A stretch of 64,000 nt of DNA from Stappia sp. (GTDB lineage Bacteria > Pseudomonadota > Alphaproteobacteria > Rhizobiales > Stappiaceae), in contig NZ_CP157793.1 in assembly GCF_040110915.1 (NCBI RefSeq), positions 1-64,000 of the forward strand, written 5' to 3'. This document shows positions 30,387-40,603 of the stretch, in pieces. A program made the position numbers and the translations under genes. The notes under the pieces are model-generated. The model worked only from the letters and a program-made list of their open reading frames with translations, had not been told where the DNA came from and searched no databases. Numbering within the stretch: position 1 is the first letter of the stretch; the number at the start of each line of letters is the position of its first letter.

Positions 30387-31918
30387 GCGCGCCGCTTGCC
30401 ATCGAGCTTGCCGGCATCGACAAGCGGTTCGGCGCGGTGCATGCCAACAAGGCCATCGATCTGAAGGTCAAAAAGGGCTCGATCCACGGCATCGTCGGGG
30501 AAAACGGCGCCGGCAAGTCGACGCTGATGTCGATCCTCTATGGCTTCTACCAGGCCGACGCCGGCGAGATCCGCATCGCGGGCAAGCCCGTGTCGATCCC
30601 CTCCAGCCAGGCGGCGATTTCCCAGGGCATCGGCATGGTGCATCAGCACTTCATGCTGGTGGAGAACTTCACCGTTCTGGAAAACGTGGTGCTCGGCGCG
30701 GAGGGCGGCGCGCTGCTTCGCGGCGGCATCGCGGCGGCGCGCAAGGAACTGAAGCGGCTGGAGACCGACTATGAGCTCAAGGTCGACCCGGACGCGATCA
30801 CCGGCGACCTGCCGGTCGGCCTGCAGCAGCGGGTGGAGATCCTCAAGGCGCTGTTTCGCGGCGCCGAGGTGCTGATCCTGGACGAGCCGACGGGCGTGCT
30901 GACCCCGGCCGAGGCCGATCACCTGTTCCGGATCCTGCGCGTGCTGCGCGACGAGGGCAAGACGGTCCTGCTGATCACCCACAAGCTGCGCGAGATCATG
31001 GCGGTGACCGATCAGGTCTCGGTGATGCGCCGCGGCGAGATGGTCGCGACCCGCGACACGGCCAGCACCTCGATGGGGGAACTGGCCGAACTGATGGTCG
31101 GCCGCCGCGTGCTCTTGCGCGTCGACAAGACGCCGGCCGTCCCGGCCGGACCCGTTCTCGAGGTCGACGGGCTGACCGTGCGCGACGGGCGCGGTGTCGA
31201 CGTGGTGAAGGACGTGTCGCTCACCGTGCGGGCCGGCGAGATCGTCGGCATCGCCGGCGTGTCGGGCAACGGCCAGTCGGAACTGCTGGAGGCGATTGCC
31301 GGCATTCGCGCGGCCGAGACCGGCACGGTGACGATCGACGGCACGCGGATCGATCTTGCGCGGGCGCGGGTGGATGCCGCCGACATGCGCGCGCACGGTC
31401 TGGCGCATGTGCCGGAGGACCGCCACCGCATGGGGCTGGTGACCAAGTTCTCCGAATACGAAAACGCCATCCTCGGCTATCACCGCGACCCGGCCTACGG
31501 GCGCGGCGCCTTTCTCGATCTCGACGCGATCCGTGCGACCGCGCGCGCCGAGATCGAGAAATACGACATCCGCCCGCCCGACTGCATGCTGAAGACGGCC
31601 GGGTTTTCGGGCGGCAACCAGCAGAAGATCGTGCTGGCGCGCGAGATCGAGCGCGACCCGGCGGTGCTGCTGGTCGGCCAGCCGACGCGCGGCGTCGACA
31701 TCGGCGCCATCGAGTTCATTCACAAGCGGCTGATCGAATTGCGGGATTCCGGCAAGGGTATCCTGCTCGTCTCGGTCGAACTCGACGAGGTGCGCGCGCT
31801 TGCCGACCGCGTGCTTGTGATGTTCGACGGGCGGATCGTCGGCGAACGGGCGCCGGAAGCGGCGGAGAGCGAATTGGGCATGCTGATGGCGGGCGCGACT
31901 CAGGAGGCTGCGGAATGA
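30383..31918 (+). CDS. nucleoside ABC transporter ATPase, two nucleotide-binding domains
   Basis: A double ATPase of 511 residues of the sugar/nucleoside CUT2 group (RbsA, YufO/NupO type). The first domain (about 5-240) has Walker A GENGAGKST, a PVGLQQRVEIL signature and LILDEPTGVL. The second (about 260-500) has a degenerate Walker A GVSGNGQSE, where the lysine is lost, and signature FSGGNQQK. One intact and one degenerate site is usual in this group. The start overlaps the stop of the second binding protein, and its stop overlaps the first permease (ATGA both times). Confidence 0.93.
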   Translation: MSAPLAIELAGIDKRFGAVHANKAIDLKVKKGSIHGIVGENGAGKSTLMSILYGFYQADAGEIRIAGKPVSIPSSQAAISQGIGMVHQHFMLVENFTVLENVVLGAEGGALLRGGIAAARKELKRLETDYELKVDPDAITGDLPVGLQQRVEILKALFRGAEVLILDEPTGVLTPAEADHLFRILRVLRDEGKTVLLITHKLREIMAVTDQVSVMRRGEMVATRDTASTSMGELAELMVGRRVLLRVDKTPAVPAGPVLEVDGLTVRDGRGVDVVKDVSLTVRAGEIVGIAGVSGNGQSELLEAIAGIRAAETGTVTIDGTRIDLARARVDAADMRAHGLAHVPEDRHRMGLVTKFSEYENAILGYHRDPAYGRGAFLDLDAIRATARAEIEKYDIRPPDCMLKTAGFSGGNQQKIVLAREIERDPAVLLVGQPTRGVDIGAIEFIHKRLIELRDSGKGILLVSVELDEVRALADRVLVMFDGRIVGERAPEAAESELGMLMAGATQEAAE

Positions 31919-33021
31919 GTGCGGGGCATCTGCCGCGCTGGGCGGATTACGTCCTGATGCCGGTGATCAACGTGACGGCGGCCTTCGTCGTGTCGGGGTT
32001 CGTCGTGCTGCTGATCGGCGAAAACCCGATCGAGGCGGTGAAGATCCTGGTCTGGGGCGCGCTCGGCTGGAACGAGGGCATCGGCTTCACGCTGTTCTAC
32101 GCCACCAATTTCGTCTTCACGGGGCTGGCGGTGGCGGTCGCCTTTCACGCCAGCCTGTTCAACATCGGCGGCGAGGGGCAGGCCTATATCGGCGGGCTCG
32201 GCGTCGCCTTCGCCTGTCTGGCGCTCGACCGTTTCGTGCCCTGGTGGGTAACGCTGCCCTTCGCCGTGGCCGGCGCCGCCGCCTTCGGCGCGGCCTGGGC
32301 CTTCATCCCGGCGGTGCTGCAGGCCAAGCGCGGCAGCCACGTGGTGATCACCACCATCATGTTCAACTTCATCGCCGCCTCGCTGATGGTCTATCTGCTC
32401 GTCAACGTGATGGCGAAGGAAGGCTCGATGCAGCCCGAGACCCGCACCTTCGAGGCGGGCGGGCGGCTGCCGATGCTCGACAGCATCCTGCCGGGGGTGG
32501 ATTTCGGCTCCGCGCCGGTCAACCTCTCCTTCCTGCTGGCGCTTGCCGCCTGCGCGCTCGTCTGGGTGCTGATCTGGCGCACGAAACTCGGCTATGAGAT
32601 CCGCACCTTCGGCGCCAACCAGACGGCGGCCGTCTATGCCGGCATCTCGCCGGTGCGGATCACCATCGTCACCATGCTGATTTCCGGCGGGCTCGCCGGG
32701 CTGATGGCGGTCAACGAGATCATGGGCTCGCAGCACCGTCTGCTGATCGAATTCGTCTCCGGCTACGGCTTCGTCGGCATCGCGGTGGCGCTGATGGGGC
32801 GCGCGCATCCCGTCGGCATCCTGCTCGCCGCGATCCTGTTCGGCATGCTCTACCAGGGCGGCGCGGAACTCGCCTTCGAGATGCCCGCGATCACCCGCGA
32901 CATGATCGTCGTGATCCAGGCGCTGGTGATCCTCTTCGCCGGCGCGCTGGAGCACATGTTCCGCCCCGCCCTTCTGCGGCTGTTCGGCGTGCTCGCCGCG
33001 CCCGCCAGGCGCCCCGCGTGA
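31915..33021 (+). CDS. nucleoside ABC transporter permease 1
   Basis: An integral membrane protein of 368 residues in the branched-chain/RbsC-type permease family (YufP/NupP-like). About nine hydrophobic segments are visible, with the typical FNIGGEGQAYIGGL and SHVVITTIMFNFIA stretches and the cytoplasmic loop GANQTAAVYAGIS. It pairs with the permease encoded next to form the channel through which nucleosides pass. The last residues are Arg/Pro-rich. It overlaps the ATPase gene by four bases. Confidence 0.92.
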   Translation: MSAGHLPRWADYVLMPVINVTAAFVVSGFVVLLIGENPIEAVKILVWGALGWNEGIGFTLFYATNFVFTGLAVAVAFHASLFNIGGEGQAYIGGLGVAFACLALDRFVPWWVTLPFAVAGAAAFGAAWAFIPAVLQAKRGSHVVITTIMFNFIAASLMVYLLVNVMAKEGSMQPETRTFEAGGRLPMLDSILPGVDFGSAPVNLSFLLALAACALVWVLIWRTKLGYEIRTFGANQTAAVYAGISPVRITIVTMLISGGLAGLMAVNEIMGSQHRLLIEFVSGYGFVGIAVALMGRAHPVGILLAAILFGMLYQGGAELAFEMPAITRDMIVVIQALVILFAGALEHMFRPALLRLFGVLAAPARRPA

Positions 33022-33028
33022 GGATGGC

Positions 33029-34003
33029 ATGGATAGTTTCAACACCCTGATCCTCATTCTCGACAGCACGGTGCGGCTCTCCACGCCGCTGCTGCTGGCC
33101 GCGCTCGCGGGCCTGTTCTCGGAGCGCTCCGGCGTCTTCGACATCGGGCTGGAGGGCAAGATGCTGGGTGCGGCCTTCGCCGCCGGAGCCGCCGCCGCCG
33201 TCACCGGCTCCGCCTGGATCGGGCTCGGCGCCGGCATCCTCGTCTCCATCGCGCTCGCGCTGGTGCATGGCTTTGCCTGCATCACCCATCGCGGCAACCA
33301 GATCGTGTCGGGCGTGGCGATCAACTTCCTCGCCATCGGCCTGACCGCGCTGCTCGGGCAGGACTGGTTCCGCCAGGGCGGACGCACGCCGCCCGTCACC
33401 GGCGAGGCGCGCTTTGCCAATATCGAGCTGCCCTTCGCCGAGGCGGTGGCCGACGTGCCGGTGCTGGGCCTCGTCTATTCGGAGCTTCTGTCGGGGCACA
33501 ACATCCTCGTCTATGTGGCCTTCGGCGCCGTGCCGCTGTCGTGGTGGGTGCTGTTTCGCACCCGCTTCGGCTTGCGCCTGCGCGCCGTCGGCGAGAACCC
33601 GGCGGCGGTGGACACGGCCGGCATCTCGGTGACATGGCTGCGCTACCGCGCGGTGATCTGCACCGGCCTCCTGTGCGGGGCGGCCGGGGCCTATCTGTCG
33701 ATTGCCCAGTCGGCGGGCTTCATCAAGGACATGACGGCGGGCAAGGGCTTCATCGCGCTGGCCGCGCTGATCTTCGCCAAGTGGAAGCCGGTGCCGGTGA
33801 TGTTCGCCTGCCTGCTGTTCGGTTTCCTCGATGCCGCGGCGATCCGCCTTCAGGGGCAGGAGGTTCCCGGCATCGGCGAGGTGCCGGTGCAGGCGATCCA
33901 GGCGCTGCCCTACATCCTGACCGTGGTGCTGCTCGCCGGCTTCATCGGCCGCGCCGTCCCGCCCAGGGCCGGCGGCACGGCCTATGTGAAGGAACGCTCG
34001 TGA
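33029..34003 (+). CDS. nucleoside ABC transporter permease 2
   Basis: The second channel subunit, 324 residues, YufQ/NupQ-like, with about eight membrane segments. It keeps the family signatures FDIGLEGKMLGAAF, GNQIVSGVAINFLAIGLT and the loop GENPAAVDTAGIS. It begins seven bases after the first permease, and its stop shares a base with the cytidine deaminase start (TGATG at 34001-34005), joining transport directly to catabolism. Confidence 0.92.
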   Translation: MDSFNTLILILDSTVRLSTPLLLAALAGLFSERSGVFDIGLEGKMLGAAFAAGAAAAVTGSAWIGLGAGILVSIALALVHGFACITHRGNQIVSGVAINFLAIGLTALLGQDWFRQGGRTPPVTGEARFANIELPFAEAVADVPVLGLVYSELLSGHNILVYVAFGAVPLSWWVLFRTRFGLRLRAVGENPAAVDTAGISVTWLRYRAVICTGLLCGAAGAYLSIAQSAGFIKDMTAGKGFIALAALIFAKWKPVPVMFACLLFGFLDAAAIRLQGQEVPGIGEVPVQAIQALPYILTVVLLAGFIGRAVPPRAGGTAYVKERS

Positions 34004-34410
34004 TGAGCCGGTTCGACGAGCTCTTCGCCGCCGCCCGGGTCGCGCGGGAGAACGCCCATGCGCTCTATTCCGGCTTCGCCGTCGGCGCGGCGGTGCTGAC
34101 CCGAGACGGGCGGATCTTCGCCGGCTGCAACGTGGAAAACGCCAGCTATCCCGAAGGCTGGTGCGCGGAAACCTCGGCGCTCGGCGCCATGGTCACGGCC
34201 GGCGCGCGCGATGTGGTCGAGGTGGCCGTCGTCGCCGATGCCGCCCTTTGCACGCCCTGCGGCGGCTGCCGGCAGCGGCTGGCCGAATTCGCCGGCGACG
34301 CGACCCCGGTCCACATCTGCGACACCGCCGGCCTGCGCCGCAGCTTCACGCTCGCCGACCTGTTGCCGGCGAAATTCCAACTGCACGACCGACAGGATGG
34401 CGACCGATGA
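34003..34410 (+). CDS. cdd: cytidine deaminase
   Basis: Converts cytidine and deoxycytidine to uridine and deoxyuridine; 135 residues, the short tetrameric type. The zinc ligands C54, C86 and C89 and the catalytic glutamate E56 are in place (CAE and PCGGCRQ motifs), and the substrate stretch GCNVENASYPEG precedes them. The C-terminal LLPAKF segment is the usual end of the fold. It overlaps the permease gene by one base and the purine nucleoside phosphorylase gene by four. Confidence 0.95.
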   Translation: MSRFDELFAAARVARENAHALYSGFAVGAAVLTRDGRIFAGCNVENASYPEGWCAETSALGAMVTAGARDVVEVAVVADAALCTPCGGCRQRLAEFAGDATPVHICDTAGLRRSFTLADLLPAKFQLHDRQDGDR

Positions 34411-35219
34411 GCGGCTATGGACCCGAATGCGCCGAACAGGTGCGCGCCGCGCGCCCCGGCACCTACAGGCTCGGGCTGGTGCTCGGCTCCGGCCTCGGCG
34501 CGCTGGGCGCGGAAATCGAGGACGCGGTGCGGCTGCCCTACACGCATCTGCCGGGCTTCCCGGTGTCCTCCGTGTCCTCCCATGGCAGCGAGCTGATCGC
34601 CGGCACGCTGGAGGGCCTGCCCGTCGTGGTGCTGTCGGGGCGGGCGCATTATTACGAGCGCGGCCAGGCGGACGTGATGCGCACGCCGATGGAGACGCTG
34701 AAGGCGCTCGGCTGCGACGCCGTGCTTCTGACCAATGCCGCCGGATCGCTGCGCGAGGATCTGGTGCCGGGGTCGCCGATGCTGATCACCGATCACATCA
34801 ACTGGTCGGGCATGAACCCGCTGATCGGCGAGGAGGACGAGGCGCGCTTTCTCGACATGAGCGCGGCCTACGATCCGGACCTGCGCGCCCGCCTCGTCGA
34901 CGCGGCCCGCGCGGCGGGCCTGCGTCTCGGCGAGGGCGTCTACATGTGGTTTTCCGGCCCCTCCTTCGAGACGCCGGCCGAAATCCGCATGGCGCGGACG
35001 CTGGGCGCCGACGCGGTCGGCATGTCGACGGTGCCCGAGGTCATCCTCGCCCGCTTTCTGGGGCTCCGGGTCGCCGCCATCTCCACCATCACCAACTATG
35101 GCGCCGGATTGCAGGCGCATGCGCTCTCGCATGACGAGACCAAGGCGACGGCGCTCACCGCCGTCGACGGCCTCAAGACGCTGATCCGCCGCTTCGTGAA
35201 GGATCTTGCAAATGACTGA
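34407..35219 (+). CDS. punA: purine-nucleoside phosphorylase
   Basis: Splits purine (deoxy)nucleosides with phosphate into the base and (deoxy)ribose 1-phosphate; 270 residues, the size of trimeric type II enzymes. The phosphate loop GSGLGAL is at the N terminus, followed by SGRAHYYERG, and the base-site region contains NAAGSL, GPSFETPAEIRM and AVGMSTVPEV. That set matches the PunA/DeoD-type II family and separates it from MTA phosphorylase. The start overlaps cdd (ATGA), and the end overlaps deoC by eight bases. Confidence 0.93.
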   Translation: MSGYGPECAEQVRAARPGTYRLGLVLGSGLGALGAEIEDAVRLPYTHLPGFPVSSVSSHGSELIAGTLEGLPVVVLSGRAHYYERGQADVMRTPMETLKALGCDAVLLTNAAGSLREDLVPGSPMLITDHINWSGMNPLIGEEDEARFLDMSAAYDPDLRARLVDAARAAGLRLGEGVYMWFSGPSFETPAEIRMARTLGADAVGMSTVPEVILARFLGLRVAAISTITNYGAGLQAHALSHDETKATALTAVDGLKTLIRRFVKDLAND

Positions 35220-35997
35220 GTTGTCCGCAGACGCCGCCCGCGCGGTCGCGGCCCGCGCCCTGCCGCTCGTGGATCTCACCAACCTCGACGACGCCTGCAC
35301 GCCGGACGACGTGGCGGCCCTGTGCGCGCGTGCGGTGACGCCGCATGGCGCGGTCGCGGCCGTGTGCCTGTGGCCGCGTTTCGTGGCCCAGGCGAAGACG
35401 GCGCTTGCCGGCACGGGCGTGAAGGTCGCGACGGTGGTGAACTTCCCCGCCGGCGGCGACGACACGTTGGCGGTCGTCGCCGAGACGCGCCAGGCGGTCG
35501 CCGACGGGGCGGACGAGATCGATCTCGTCATGCCCTATCGCGCCTTCGTCGCCGGGCGGCGCGGCTTCGCCGAGGAACAGATCCGCCGCGTCAAGGCCGC
35601 CTGCGGCGACGTGCTGCTGAAGGTCATTCTGGAGACGGGCGAGATCGGCGATCCGCTGCTGATCCATGCCGCCTCGGATGTGGCGATCGGCGCGGGCGCG
35701 GATTTCATCAAGACCTCGACCGGCAAGGTCGCCGTCAACGCGACGCCCGAGGCCGCCGAGGTCATGCTGACGGTGATCGAGGAGGTGCGCCGCGAGCATG
35801 GAGGCACGGTCGGCTTCAAGGCGGCCGGCGGCATTCGCACCGTGGCCGACGCGGCCCGCTATCTGGCGCTCGCCGACCGGATCCTCGGCGCCAACTGGGT
35901 GTCGGCGGCGACCTTCCGCTTCGGCGCAAGCGGCCTGCTCGATGCGCTCCTGGCCGCGCTGGACGGTCGGGCCGCGGACGCGGGCGAGGGGTACTGA
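35212..35997 (+). CDS. deoC: deoxyribose-phosphate aldolase
   Basis: Cleaves deoxyribose 5-phosphate to glyceraldehyde 3-phosphate and acetaldehyde; 261 residues, a TIM barrel. The Schiff-base lysine is K167 in FIKTSTGK, at the same number as in the E. coli enzyme. The proton-relay residues D104 (EIDLVMP) and K203 (FKAAGGIRT) are also present. GAAGGA lies eight bases before the ATG at 35212, inside the end of punA. Product acetaldehyde would feed the acetyl-CoA pool. Confidence 0.96.
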   Translation: MTELSADAARAVAARALPLVDLTNLDDACTPDDVAALCARAVTPHGAVAAVCLWPRFVAQAKTALAGTGVKVATVVNFPAGGDDTLAVVAETRQAVADGADEIDLVMPYRAFVAGRRGFAEEQIRRVKAACGDVLLKVILETGEIGDPLLIHAASDVAIGAGADFIKTSTGKVAVNATPEAAEVMLTVIEEVRREHGGTVGFKAAGGIRTVADAARYLALADRILGANWVSAATFRFGASGLLDALLAALDGRAADAGEGY

Positions 35998-36002
35998 ACG
36001 TC

Positions 36003-37337
36003 ATGCTCGCCCCCATGCTTGCACAGGAACTCATTCGCAAGAAGCGCGACGGCGGCACGCTGACGGCCGAGGAAATCGGGGTCTTCGTGAAGGGCCTCGC
36101 CGACGAGACGGTGACCGAGGGTCAGGTCGCGGCCCTCGCCATGGCGATCTTCTTCCGCAAGATGACGCGGGACGAGCGCGTCGCGCTGACGCTTGCCATG
36201 CGCGACAGCGGGACGGTGCTCGACTGGTCGGATCTCGACCGGCCGGTCATCGACAAGCATTCGACCGGCGGGGTCGGCGACAATGTCTCGCTGATGCTCG
36301 CTCCCGCGCTTGCCGCCTGCGGGCTCGCCGTGCCGATGATCTCCGGACGCGGGCTCGGCCACACCGGCGGCACGCTCGACAAGTTCGACGCGATCCCCGG
36401 CTATACGACGCAGCCGGACAACGCGCTGTTTCGCAAGGTGGTGGCGGATGTGGGCTGCGCGATCATCGGCCAGACGGCGGATCTCGCGCCGGCCGACAAG
36501 CGCTTCTACGCGATCCGCGACGTGACCGGCACGGTGGAGAGCATCGATCTGATCACCGCCTCGATCCTGTCGAAGAAGCTCGCCGCCGGGCTCGACGGGC
36601 TGGTGCTCGACGTCAAGTGGGGCACCGGCGCCTTCATGGGCACGCTGGAGGAGGCGCGCGCGCTCGCCGACAGTCTCGTGACGGTCGCTAACGGGGCGGG
36701 TTGCCGCACCACCGCGCTTCTGACCGACATGAACGAGCCGCTGGCCTCGGCCGCCGGCAATGCACTGGAAGTGAAGAACGCGGTAAATTTCCTCACCGGC
36801 CGCGAGATCGACAACCGGCTGTTCGACGTGACGGTGGCGCTCGGTGCCGAGGCGCTGGTGATCGCCGGGCTCGCGCAAACCGCGGAGGAAGGCGCCACGG
36901 CGATGCGCCGGGCCTTCGACAGCGGCGCGGCGGCCGAGCATTTCGGCCGCATGGTCGCCGCGCTCGGCGGGCCGGCGGATTTCATGGAGCGCGCGGACGC
37001 GCATCTCGCGACCGCGCCTGTGGAACGCGCGGTCTATCCGGACACGCCCGGCACCGTCCTCGGCGTCGATGCCCGCGCGGTGGGGGTGGCCGTCGTGGAG
37101 CTTGGCGGCGGACGCCGTCGGCCGAGCGACCGGATCGATCCGGCGGTCGGGCTGACGCATCTCGCCGGCGTCGGGCACACGGTCGATGCGGATGCGCCGC
37201 TTGCCATCGTGCACGCCGCCAGCGAGGACGCGGCGGCGCGCGCCGGCGAGATGGTGCGCGCGGCCTATCGGGTGGGCGCGGCGGCGCAGGTCGACGACCG
37301 GCCGGTGATCGCCGGACGCATCGCGCCGCAGGCGTGA
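36003..37337 (+). CDS. deoA: thymidine phosphorylase
   Basis: Splits thymidine or deoxyuridine with phosphate to the base and deoxyribose 1-phosphate; 444 residues. The glycosyltransferase signature is visible: KHSTGGVGD binds phosphate, [16 protein letters not shown] binds the pyrimidine, and VKWGTGAFM follows. The C-terminal pyrimidine nucleoside phosphorylase domain covers about 345-430. The gene starts five bases after the deoC stop; a second ATG at 36015 is possible but has no better site. Confidence 0.95.
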   Translation: MLAPMLAQELIRKKRDGGTLTAEEIGVFVKGLADETVTEGQVAALAMAIFFRKMTRDERVALTLAMRDSGTVLDWSDLDRPVIDKHSTGGVGDNVSLMLAPALAACGLAVPMISGRGLGHTGGTLDKFDAIPGYTTQPDNALFRKVVADVGCAIIGQTADLAPADKRFYAIRDVTGTVESIDLITASILSKKLAAGLDGLVLDVKWGTGAFMGTLEEARALADSLVTVANGAGCRTTALLTDMNEPLASAAGNALEVKNAVNFLTGREIDNRLFDVTVALGAEALVIAGLAQTAEEGATAMRRAFDSGAAAEHFGRMVAALGGPADFMERADAHLATAPVERAVYPDTPGTVLGVDARAVGVAVVELGGGRRRPSDRIDPAVGLTHLAGVGHTVDADAPLAIVHAASEDAAARAGEMVRAAYRVGAAAQVDDRPVIAGRIAPQA

Positions 37338-37407
37338 GACCGCGTTACGGCGCCGGGACTTGAAACGCGGGCGAAAGCACCCGCGACCGATCAGGGGGAA
37401 ATGCCAG

Positions 37408-38640
37408 ATGGCTCGCGCAATCCTGTGCGTACTCGACAGTTTCGGCATCGGCGGGGCGCCGGACGCGGAAAGCTTCGGCGACGCGGGTGCCAATACGCTC
37501 GGCCATATCGCCGCCGCCTGCGCTGCCCGAGAGGCCGACCGTGCGGGCCTGCGCGCCGGGCCGCTGGCGCTGCCGAACATGGTACGCCTCGGCCTTGCCC
37601 GTGCCGGTGAACTGGCCAGCGGCACGGCGCCGGCGGGGCTCGATACCGGGGTGGCGCCGCAAGGCATCTGGGGCGCGGCCAGCGAAACCTCGCGCGGCAA
37701 GGACACGCCGTCCGGGCATTGGGAGATCGCCGGCGTTCCGGTCGCCTTCGACTGGGGCTATTTCCCCGACACGGTGCCCGCCTTTCCGCCGGACCTCGTG
37801 GCGGCCATCGTCGAGAAAGGCGATCTGCCCGGCATTCTCGGCGACTGTCACGCCTCGGGCACGGTAATCGTGGCGGAGCTCGGCGCCGAGCACATCCGCA
37901 CCGGCAAGCCGATCTGCTATACGAGCGCCGATTCCGTTTTCCAGATCGCGGCGCATGAGGATCACTTCGGGCTCGAGCGGCTCTATGCCCTGTGCGAGAT
38001 CGTGCGCGAGCTGGTCGACCCGCTCAACATCGGCCGGGTGATCGCCCGCCCCTTCACCGGCGAGACGGCGGAGACCTTCACCCGCACCGCCAACCGGCGC
38101 GACTATTCGGTGCTGCCGCCCGAACCGACCCTGCTCGACCGGGCCGTGGCGGCCGGGCGCAGGACCTGGACCATCGGCAAGATCGCCGACATCTTCGCCC
38201 ATCAGGGCGTGTCGGAAATCCTCAAGGGCGCGGGCAACGACGCGCTCTTCGACAAGACGCTGGAGGCCATCGACCGGGCCGGCGACGGCGATCTCGTCTT
38301 TGCCAATTTCATCGACTTCGACAGTCTCTACGGCCACCGCCGGGATGTCGCCGGCTATGCGGCCGCACTCGAAGCCTTCGACCGCCGCCTGCCGGAAATG
38401 CTCGACCGGCTCGCGCCGGACGACCTGCTGCTGCTCACCGCCGATCACGGCTGCGACCCGACCTGGCGGGGCACGGACCACACCCGCGAGCGCGTGCCGG
38501 TGATCGGAACCGGTGCCGGATTTGGTCCCGGATTGGCGGCGACGGGCATCGGCGTGCGGGAGACCTTCGCCGACATCGGCGAGACGCTGGCCGCGCATCT
38601 CGGTCTGGCGAAGGGCCGCCACGGCACATCGTTTCTGTGA
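37408..38640 (+). CDS. deoB: phosphopentomutase
   Basis: Moves phosphate between C1 and C5 of ribose or deoxyribose, linking both phosphorylases to DeoC and the pentose phosphate pathway; 410 residues, alkaline phosphatase fold. Manganese ligands lie in LDSFGIGG at the N terminus, and in the C-terminal core in [22 protein letters not shown] and GTDHTRE. The [12 protein letters not shown] segment carries the phosphorylated threonine of the family. It is 70 bases after deoA, with GGGGG before the start at 37408. A 6-bp hairpin (38643-38657) follows the stop. Confidence 0.96.
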   Translation: MARAILCVLDSFGIGGAPDAESFGDAGANTLGHIAAACAAREADRAGLRAGPLALPNMVRLGLARAGELASGTAPAGLDTGVAPQGIWGAASETSRGKDTPSGHWEIAGVPVAFDWGYFPDTVPAFPPDLVAAIVEKGDLPGILGDCHASGTVIVAELGAEHIRTGKPICYTSADSVFQIAAHEDHFGLERLYALCEIVRELVDPLNIGRVIARPFTGETAETFTRTANRRDYSVLPPEPTLLDRAVAAGRRTWTIGKIADIFAHQGVSEILKGAGNDALFDKTLEAIDRAGDGDLVFANFIDFDSLYGHRRDVAGYAAALEAFDRRLPEMLDRLAPDDLLLLTADHGCDPTWRGTDHTRERVPVIGTGAGFGPGLAATGIGVRETFADIGETLAAHLGLAKGRHGTSFL

Positions 38641-38680
38641 TAGGCAGGAACCCTGCCGAACAGGCATCTGGGGAGGGGAC

Positions 38681-39544
38681 ATGAGCGCACGCAGCTTCGC
38701 CGCGACACCGGACGGCGGCCTCGCGCAAGAGATGAAGGCCGCCTATGCGCAGGACGGCTTTCTCGTGCTCACCGGCTACAAGAGCGCCGAGGCTTGCGAC
38801 GCCTTGCGCGATCGCATGTCGGCGCTGATCGATGCCTTCGATCCGGCGGAGAATGCGTCCGTCTTCGAGACCGGCGCGCAGTCCCACGCCCGCGACCGCT
38901 ATTTCCGCGAAAGCGGCGACAAGATCCGCTTCTTCTTCGAGGAGGAGGCCTTCGACGCGGACGGTCGTCTCACCCGGCCGAAACACGCCGCGCTCAACAA
39001 GGTCGGCCACGCGCTGCATGATCTCGATCCGGTGTTCGAGGCGTTTTCCAGGGATCCGCGGCTTGCCCGCACCGCCGGCGATCTCGGGCTGGGGGCGCCG
39101 CTGCTCGCCCAGTCGATGTATATCTTCAAGCCGCCGGAGATCGGCGGCGAGGTCGGCTGCCACCAGGATTCCACCTTCCTGCACACCGAGCCGATGACCT
39201 GCACCGGCTTCTGGTTCGCGCTCGAGGATGCCGACGAGACGAACGGCGGACTGCTCGGCGTGCCGGGCGGCCATCGCGGCCCGCTGCGCCAGCGCTTTCG
39301 CCATGACGGCACGGGGCTCGGCATGGAGACGCTGGACGAGACACCCTTCGGCGCGGATGTGCCGCTGATCGCGCCGAAGGGCACGCTGGTGGTCCTGCAC
39401 GGGCTGGTGCCGCATCGTTCCGCGCCGAACCGCTCGCCGCGTTCGCGCGCGGCTTATGCGCTGCACATGGTGGATGCCTCCGCCCGCTGGTCGCCGGACA
39501 ACTGGCTGACGCGGGCCCTCGAAAACCCCATGCGCGGTTTCTGA
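38681..39544 (+). CDS. phytanoyl-CoA dioxygenase-family Fe(II)/2-oxoglutarate enzyme
   Basis: A probable iron(II)- and 2-oxoglutarate-dependent oxygenase of 287 residues. The iron triad is complete: H161 and D163 in HQD, and H245. R256 in HRSAPNRSPRSR sits at the position of the 2-oxoglutarate-binding arginine of human PhyH, so the active site looks intact. It resembles the PHYHD1-like branch of the family more than true phytanoyl-CoA hydroxylases. It lies 40 bases after deoB and 3 bases before add, inside a nucleoside operon, with a strong GGGAGGGG site. No step of the standard pathway needs it. Hydroxylation of a nucleoside or sugar is possible, but that is only an inference from position. 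Confidence 0.82.
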   Translation: MSARSFAATPDGGLAQEMKAAYAQDGFLVLTGYKSAEACDALRDRMSALIDAFDPAENASVFETGAQSHARDRYFRESGDKIRFFFEEEAFDADGRLTRPKHAALNKVGHALHDLDPVFEAFSRDPRLARTAGDLGLGAPLLAQSMYIFKPPEIGGEVGCHQDSTFLHTEPMTCTGFWFALEDADETNGGLLGVPGGHRGPLRQRFRHDGTGLGMETLDETPFGADVPLIAPKGTLVVLHGLVPHRSAPNRSPRSRAAYALHMVDASARWSPDNWLTRALENPMRGF

Positions 39545-39547
39545 CGC

Positions 39548-40561
39548 ATGGCGGAGCCGGACGCGCGACCGCTGCCCAAGGCCGAGCTCCACGTGCACAT
39601 CGAGGGCGCGGCGCCGCCCGATCTGGTGCGCCGTCTGGCCGAGCGCTATCAGGTAGATGTCGCGGGGCTGTTCGACGACAGCGGCGGCTATCGCTGGGAG
39701 GATTTCGCCTCGTTCCTGTCGGCTTACGACCGCGCCAGCCGCGTCTTCCGCACCCCGCAGGACTATGCGGAGCTGAGTGAGAGCTACCTGTGCGGCATCG
39801 CCGCCGAGGGCGCGATCTACGCGGAGCTGACGATTTCGCCCGATCACGCCGCCGGGGCCGGCCTGTCCTATCGCGACTATGTCGCCGGGCTCGCCGAGGG
39901 CATCGAGCGGGCGCGCGCGGCGACCGGCATCGAGGCGCGCATGATCGCCATCGGCGTGCGCCACTTCGGCGCCCGGGCGGTGGAACAGGCGGTGCGTCAG
40001 GTGACGAGCGCGCCGCATCCGCTGGTGACCGGCTTCGGACTGGCCGGCGACGAGCGCGAGGGCCATCCGGCGAATTTCGCCCGCGCCTTTCGCATGGCGG
40101 GCGAGGCGGGGCTCGGGCTCACCGCCCATGCCGGCGAGTTTGCAGGTCCCGAGAGCGTGACCGCCGCGCTCGATTTCCTGCAGGTGAAACGCATCGGCCA
40201 CGGCGTGCGGGCGATCCAGGACCGGGCCGTGGTGGAGCGTCTGGTGCGCGAAAAGATCGTGCTGGAGGTCTGCCCCGGCTCCAATCTGGCGCTCGGGCTT
40301 TACGGCGCGCTGCGCTTTCACCCGGTCAACCTGCTGCGCCGCGCCGGCTGCCGCATCACGCTCAATTCCGACGATCCGCCGTTCTTCGCAACCTCCCTGG
40401 GCCGCGAATACGCGAGTTGCGCGGAGACCTTTGGCTGGTCGAGGGTCGATCAGCTCAAGCTGACCCGCACCGCGCTCGAAGCCGCCTTCTGCGATCCGCG
40501 CACGCGCAACGGGCTGCTCGCCCGCCTCGCCGAGGCCGAGGCCGCCGCCGGCCGACGTTAA
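39548..40561 (+). CDS. add: adenosine deaminase
   Basis: Converts adenosine and deoxyadenosine to inosine forms, which PunA can then split; 337 residues. Metal ligands H15 and H17 are in ELHVHIEG, and the later motifs HAGE (catalytic Glu), RIGHG and LNSDDPP complete the active site. Adenine deaminases share this fold, so the base rather than the nucleoside is a possible substrate, but the GFGLAGDE segment and the operon favour adenosine. It begins three bases after the dioxygenase gene and is followed by a terminator. Confidence 0.92.
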   Translation: MAEPDARPLPKAELHVHIEGAAPPDLVRRLAERYQVDVAGLFDDSGGYRWEDFASFLSAYDRASRVFRTPQDYAELSESYLCGIAAEGAIYAELTISPDHAAGAGLSYRDYVAGLAEGIERARAATGIEARMIAIGVRHFGARAVEQAVRQVTSAPHPLVTGFGLAGDEREGHPANFARAFRMAGEAGLGLTAHAGEFAGPESVTAALDFLQVKRIGHGVRAIQDRAVVERLVREKIVLEVCPGSNLALGLYGALRFHPVNLLRRAGCRITLNSDDPPFFATSLGREYASCAETFGWSRVDQLKLTRTALEAAFCDPRTRNGLLARLAEAEAAAGRR

Positions 40562-40578
40562 GGCGCGGCTGCAAGGGG

Positions 40579-40603
40579 GCGGGGCGCGTCGTCCCCGCTT
40601 TTT
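40579..40603 (+). terminator. intrinsic terminator after add
   Basis: GCGGGG (40579-40584) pairs with CCCCGC (40593-40598) across an 8-nt loop and is followed directly by TTTTT (40599-40603), 17 bases after the add stop. It marks the end of the long nucleoside operon. Confidence 0.85.
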
